The notes under the pieces were generated by a model. It was given only the letters and a program-made list of their open reading frames with translations, was not told the origin of the DNA and made no database searches. A stretch of DNA of 14,713 nt, taken from NCBI GenBank assembly GCA_018303575.1, contig JAGVXW010000025.1:1352-16064 (forward strand). The letters are read 5' to 3'. A program made the position numbers and the translations under genes. The stretch comes from Candidatus Woesearchaeota archaeon. Its GTDB lineage: Archaea; Nanobdellota; Nanobdellia; Woesearchaeales; WJIZ01. Positions 12,279-14,713 of the stretch are shown piece by piece. Positions within the stretch are counted from its first letter, which is position 1, and the number at the start of each line of letters is the position of its first letter.

Positions 12279-12308
12279 CCGAAGCGTATATAAGCGAAAA
12301 CGTTTCGG
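12279..12308 (+). promoter_or_regulatory. Second TATA-like box flanked by an imperfect inverted repeat
   Basis: CCGAAGCG (12279-12286), TATATAAG (12287-12294), CGTTTCGG (12301-12308): arms match at 7 of 8 positions. On the plus strand the box would start transcription near 12318, giving a 37-nt leader for the AbrB gene; on the minus strand it would give the peptidase gene a leader of about 58 nt. No gene start fits it better. Confidence 0.35.
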
Positions 12309-12315
12309 CGTCGGA

Positions 12316-12331
12316 GGAAAAGCTTATATAG
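12316..12331 (+). promoter_or_regulatory. Promoter of the AbrB-PIN operon
   Basis: GGAAAAGCTTATATAG, identical to 9533-9548; box centre 28-29 nt before the ATG at 12355. Confidence 0.8.
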
Positions 12332-12352
12332 TTCAACAGTTTAATAGTTGAA
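12332..12352 (+). promoter_or_regulatory. Imperfect palindrome over the transcription start (candidate autoregulatory operator)
   Basis: TTCAACAGTTTAATAGTTGAA, 8 of 10 arm positions symmetrical about a central T, with perfect outer arms TTCAAC/GTTGAA. It lies between the TATA box and the start codon, where binding by the AbrB-type antitoxin would block transcription, as is usual for toxin-antitoxin operons. The link to this antitoxin is inference. Confidence 0.5.
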
Positions 12353-12354
12353 TC

Positions 12355-12630
12355 ATGGCAACAGAAGCAGATTTGGTCAAAATGTCGTCGAAGGGACAGC
12401 TCGTTGTGCCTCAAAGTATCAGGGAGGAGCTGGGATTGGAGCCTGGGGACCGTTTCGCAGCTTTTCCGGTAAAAGAGGGCATACTCTTTAAAAGACTGGA
12501 TGTCACCGCGCGTTTAGCCGAATTTGAGGCTTTCGCAGAGGAGATTCGAGAACAATTCAAGAAGAACAAAATTACGAAGAAGGATATTGCGGATGCAATC
12601 AAGTGGGCAAGGGCAAGGCGAAAGTCGTAA
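12355..12630 (+). CDS. AbrB/SpoVT-type antitoxin
   Basis: 91 residues. Residues 6-50 are a swapped-hairpin AbrB DNA-binding domain: DLVKMSSKGQLVVPQSIREE (6-25) then LGLEPGDRFAAFPVKEGILF. Residues 51-91 are helical and charged, the usual toxin-binding tail (ARLAEFEAFAEEIREQFKKN...KKDIADAIKWARARR). It precedes and overlaps by 28 nt a PIN toxin gene, the standard order for such pairs. Leaderless, with an AbrB-operator-like palindrome at the start site. Confidence 0.9.
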   Translation: MATEADLVKMSSKGQLVVPQSIREELGLEPGDRFAAFPVKEGILFKRLDVTARLAEFEAFAEEIREQFKKNKITKKDIADAIKWARARRKS

Positions 12631-13022
12631 TAGACACAAATGTTCTCATCTCTGCTATTGGTTGGAAGGGCAGACCTGACGAATTAATAAAGAAAGCAAT
12701 AGATGGGGAGGTGATCTGGTTTATTTCACCGGAGTTAATCAAGGAAGTGATGGAAGTGCTCGAGTATCCTAAACTAAAGTTTACTGAAGCGCAAAGACGT
12801 AGAGGGACAGAGATCATACAGAAAAATGCGTGTGTGATTGTGCCGGATATGCAGCTTTCACTTGCAGATGATCCTGATGACAATCGCGTCCTAGAATGTG
12901 CCCAGGCAGCGCAGGCTGACTGGATTATTACCGGGGACCAAAAACTTTTACGTCTGAAAAGGATGGGGAAAACGAACATATGTTCCATTGAAACCTTCCT
13001 GAAAAATCTCAATAACATTTAA
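12603..13022 (+). CDS. PIN-domain toxin (putative ribonuclease)
   Basis: 139 residues; matches the 'putative toxin component, PIN family' type (COG1569-like). All acids are present: Asp11 in VVIDTNVLISAIGW, Glu48 in SPELIKEVMEVLEYPKL, Asp92/Asp93 in DDPDDNRVLECA, Asp112 in WIITGDQKLL. The only reasonable start is GTG at 12603, inside the antitoxin gene, so the toxin is translated by coupling. It would cleave RNA when not bound by the antitoxin. It contrasts with the 9683-10186 PIN protein, which has lost the first Asp and has no antitoxin. Confidence 0.9.
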   Translation: MGKGKAKVVIDTNVLISAIGWKGRPDELIKKAIDGEVIWFISPELIKEVMEVLEYPKLKFTEAQRRRGTEIIQKNACVIVPDMQLSLADDPDDNRVLECAQAAQADWIITGDQKLLRLKRMGKTNICSIETFLKNLNNI

Positions 13023-13026
13023 ATAG
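13016..13026 (+). promoter_or_regulatory. Promoter of the zinc-ribbon gene
   Basis: CATTTAAATAG with TTTAAATA (13018-13025) centred 26-27 nt before the ATG at 13048; it overlaps the toxin stop codon. A short inverted repeat CTCAA-CAC-TTGAG lies at 13030-13042. Confidence 0.7.
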
Positions 13027-13047
13027 TTCCTCAACACTTGAGTGCGC

Positions 13048-13182
13048 ATGAGAATCGAGTGCACGAAATGCCAGTATGTGCTGGACAAGCCCGACATCCC
13101 GCGCAGGTGCCCGTATTGCAGCGCCGAGGGCTCCATGAGGAAGGCCAAAATCGCGCAGGATCTGATTGACGAGTCGGAATGA
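13048..13182 (+). CDS. 44-residue zinc-ribbon protein
   Basis: Translation begins MRIECTKCQYVLDKPDIPRR, then CPYCSAEGSMRKAKIAQDLI and DESE. Two CxxC knuckles (Cys5/Cys8 and Cys21/Cys24), 12 residues apart, make a rubredoxin/zinc-ribbon fold likely; the C-terminus is a short charged helix. Such mini zinc ribbons are common in archaea, usually of unknown role (nucleic-acid or protein binding). The function is not known. Supported by a correctly spaced promoter and the two cysteine knuckles; leaderless start. Confidence 0.8.
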   Translation: MRIECTKCQYVLDKPDIPRRCPYCSAEGSMRKAKIAQDLIDESE

Positions 13183-13242
13183 TGCGCTCATCCGGCCTGA
13201 ATCTTAGATATTCGATGCGCGTCTTTCCGGATTGAAGACAAC

Positions 13243-13247
13243 TTTTT
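13243..13247 (+). terminator. Possible oligo-U terminator after the zinc-ribbon gene
   Basis: TTTTT run 61 nt after the stop on the plus strand, before the convergent surface-protein gene. Archaeal terminators are often simple T-runs; a five-T run is weak evidence. Confidence 0.3.
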
Positions 13248-13253
13248 CCCTAG

Positions 13254-14516
13254 CTATTTCTTGAAGCGAAGGTACAGCAGCGCTGCCAGGACCGCGAGGA
13301 GCAAGAGGATGAAGAATCCCATGGAATAGGTGAGCTGCGACGTTGCGACAGAATATCCGGTCAGGGGGGCCTTCTTCCAGAATGGCCGATCGTCCGCGAC
13401 ATCCACTCCCTGCGCCAACGAGCCGTCCGGGAGCAGCACGTCATACGTGCCCGCCTCCAGCTCCCTTGATAGATCAAGAGTCATCAATTCGCCCGGTTTT
13501 AGGGAAACCTTCTTCTCTATCAGGATCTTTTTCCCGTCCTTGGTGACAATGATTGTGGTAAGGTTCTCATACCTGACATTTCCCGTGTTTGTCAGGATGA
13601 CGGATGCGCCAGCCACCTCGGTTGACAGCTCTTCCAAAATCTCGACTGCAAAATTGGCTGCTCCAGGAGCGAAACTCGAATCCAGGGGCAGGGTGAAGAT
13701 GCCGTTGCGCACGACGCTGGAATGCACGACCGTTTTCCCGCGAAGCACGGTCACCGTGATTTCCCGTAGAATTAAAGCACCCGCCTGGTCGAGCAGGTGC
13801 ACGGCCGCGAGCAGGTCCCTGTTCGGGAGAAAGCTCTCGCCTTCGACCGCGAGGGTGATTTTCGTCGGAACCTGCTCGACGTCAATTGCGAGGACGCGCT
13901 CCCCTGAATTTCCCTTGCCGTCCTCGACGCGGAGCGCAAGGAGGTGGTTGCCCGATGTGAGGGTTGGCGAAAGCGGGATCTGAATGACGAAATCAGAAGC
14001 GATAGTGAATCCCGATTCCTGGCCGTCTAAAGTGACGGTGAGTTTTCCTCCGCTGGAGCGGTCCCGCGAATCGCGCGCGCTCCCCGTCACCGACAGAAGC
14101 GCGCCCGGCCTTGCGCGCTCGAAAGGCACCATCGCTTCTATTAGCAATTCATCGCTCACCGCGAACTGCCGCGGAACCAGAGAGTCCATAACCACTCCAT
14201 CCGCGTCCTGAAGCGTGATCGTGAGCGTGCAGGATCCCTTCATCCTTGAAGAAACGGAAAGCGCGGGAAGCTGGAGGTCCTTCGAAACTCCGGCCTCGAG
14301 CGTTACGGGAGACCGCGAATACAAAATGGAATAGGAAGAACATGAAATCCGCGACTCCTGGAACCCCTCGAAGCGCTGGGGAAGCTGCGCTGTCGCGGAT
14401 GGATAGAAGGTGTCACCTATCATATAAAGGGATAGCAGGTTATCAACGGAAATCGCTGCATTCGCGAGAGGCGCCAGCGCGAGGAAGAGAAGCACAGCCG
14501 TCCAGCGCGCGTTCAT
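13254..14516 (-). CDS. Secreted, membrane-anchored surface protein with beta-sandwich-like domains
   Basis: 420 residues. Sec signal peptide MNARWTAVLLFLALAPLANA (cleavage likely after Ala20), a long extracellular region of beta-rich repeats, and a C-terminal transmembrane anchor MGFFILLLLAVLAALLYL followed by RFKK. Segments such as EVEDGKGNSGERVLAI-type strands, SVILTNTGNVRYENLT and SLKPGELMTLDLS resemble CARDB/NEW3-like Ig domains of archaeal surface proteins. Substrate or partner is unknown. The start at 14516 is chosen because a TATA box lies 28 nt upstream and the signal peptide begins there; the frame is open for another 33 codons upstream across the promoter, which is not likely to be coding. 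Confidence 0.8.
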   Translation of the reverse strand: MNARWTAVLLFLALAPLANAAISVDNLLSLYMIGDTFYPSATAQLPQRFEGFQESRISCSSYSILYSRSPVTLEAGVSKDLQLPALSVSSRMKGSCTLTITLQDADGVVMDSLVPRQFAVSDELLIEAMVPFERARPGALLSVTGSARDSRDRSSGGKLTVTLDGQESGFTIASDFVIQIPLSPTLTSGNHLLALRVEDGKGNSGERVLAIDVEQVPTKITLAVEGESFLPNRDLLAAVHLLDQAGALILREITVTVLRGKTVVHSSVVRNGIFTLPLDSSFAPGAANFAVEILEELSTEVAGASVILTNTGNVRYENLTTIIVTKDGKKILIEKKVSLKPGELMTLDLSRELEAGTYDVLLPDGSLAQGVDVADDRPFWKKAPLTGYSVATSQLTYSMGFFILLLLAVLAALLYLRFKK

Positions 14517-14539
14517 GCCAGGCCCAAAGGCGGCACGGC

Positions 14540-14550
14540 TATATATAGGT
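14540..14550 (-). promoter_or_regulatory. Promoter of the surface-protein gene
   Basis: Minus strand CCTATATATAG, centre 28 nt before the ATG at 14516. The transposase-like gene begins divergently only about 100 bp away. Confidence 0.75.
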
Positions 14551-14570
14551 TGCCCCAGTCTGGACTTTCG

Positions 14571-14583
14571 GGTTTTTATATTA
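14571..14583 (+). promoter_or_regulatory. Probable promoter of the transposase-like gene
   Basis: GGTTTTTATATTAAG; TATA-like box about 45 nt before the ATG at 14622, which predicts a short leader (about 17 nt) rather than a leaderless mRNA. Confidence 0.45.
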
Positions 14584-14598
14584 AGAGGTGACAGTAGG

Positions 14599-14654
14599 GT
14601 CAGCTTGAGGACCAATCCCTCATGAAAACCCCACTATCACCCTACCCTGCTGAC
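14599..14654 (+). promoter_or_regulatory. Inverted repeats at the start of the transposase-like gene
   Basis: GTCAGC (14599-14604) pairs with GCTGAC (14649-14654). Inside, TGAGG (14606-14610) pairs with CCTCA (14618-14622), which would hide both the GAGG ribosome site and the A of the ATG. GTAGGGT (14594-14600) can also pair with ACCCTAC (14639-14645). These may be an insertion-sequence end or a translation-limiting fold. Confidence 0.4.
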
Positions 14655-14713
14655 TGGCAGCAGGTATTAAATATTTTCGAACCAGAGTTCACAGCACCAC
14701 AATTTGGCAATTT
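14622..14713 (+). CDS. Probable DDE transposase, N-terminal fragment (cut by window edge)
   Basis: 30 residues visible: MKTPLSPYPADWQQVLNIFE then PEFTAPQFGNF. The pattern 'LxxFxPxFxxPQFxxF' resembles the N-terminus of IS701/IS4-related DDE transposases. Too short for a firm family call. If it is an insertion sequence, its left end lies between about 14551 and 14621, next to the surface-protein promoter. Confidence 0.5.
   Translation, partial: MKTPLSPYPADWQQVLNIFEPEFTAPQFGN

Noticed and set aside
11835..12293. Plus-strand frame of 152 codons antisense to the prepilin peptidase.
   Set aside because: Low-complexity charged translation, no promoter, overlapping a clear membrane-protease gene.
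14517..14615. 33-codon N-terminal extension of the surface protein.
   Set aside because: It would run through the TATA box at 14540-14550; the signal peptide begins exactly at the ATG at 14516.
1..14713. tRNA, rRNA or CRISPR arrays.
   Set aside because: None seen: no cloverleaf with a GGTTCRA-type T-loop, no rRNA-like stretch and no regularly spaced direct repeats.

Overview
The window reads as part of a compact archaeal genome. Almost every gene or operon start has an archaeal TATA box (TTTATATA, CTTATATA or TTTAAATA type) whose centre lies about 26-29 nt upstream of the start codon, which implies mostly leaderless mRNAs. Downstream genes in operons use GGTG/GGAGG-type ribosome sites and ATGA overlaps. 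The gene set supports this: a prepilin peptidase of the archaeal FlaK/PibD kind, a pilin-like protein with an archaeal class III signal, PurS/PurQ/small PurL, and VapBC- and AbrB/PIN-type toxin-antitoxin genes. Many short proteins, short intergenic gaps and overlapping convergent genes would suit an uncultivated (perhaps DPANN-like) archaeon, but the lineage cannot be fixed from the sequence alone.

Layout. Positions 1-3935 (minus strand) hold a purine operon purL, then an unrecognised membrane-anchored or lipoprotein-like gene, then purQ, then purS (cut by the window edge). All three junctions are ATGA overlaps. Positions 3984-7932 (minus) hold folC, a PAP2 phosphatase, an EamA transporter and a protein ending in a PEP-utiliser swivel domain; folC, the phosphatase and the swivel gene have their own promoters. 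Positions 7969-8398 hold a ribbon-helix-helix antitoxin without an intact toxin, followed by what may be a decayed vapC. Positions 8523-9468 hold two small two-helix membrane proteins and a pilin-like protein. Positions 9570-11403 hold a 46-residue protein, a PIN-domain protein with a changed first acidic residue, and two tandem HIT-family proteins that both lack the middle histidine of the triad. The prepilin peptidase (11367-12206, minus) follows. A canonical AbrB/PIN toxin-antitoxin pair, a 44-residue zinc ribbon, a large surface-anchored protein and the start of a probable transposase complete the window.

The most interesting pattern is a perfect 15-bp palindromic element, CCGGAAACCTTCCGG, present exactly twice (9509-9523 and 10233-10247). 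Each copy sits between two divergent TATA boxes. The two copies therefore flank four transcription units: pilin plus membrane protein, the 46-residue protein, the variant PIN protein, and the HIT pair. This suggests a small local regulon not explained by annotation. Two other items deserve attention: a compact three-way-junction RNA fold in the purL/lipoprotein junction of the purine operon, and a lipoprotein-like gene translationally coupled between purL and purQ.
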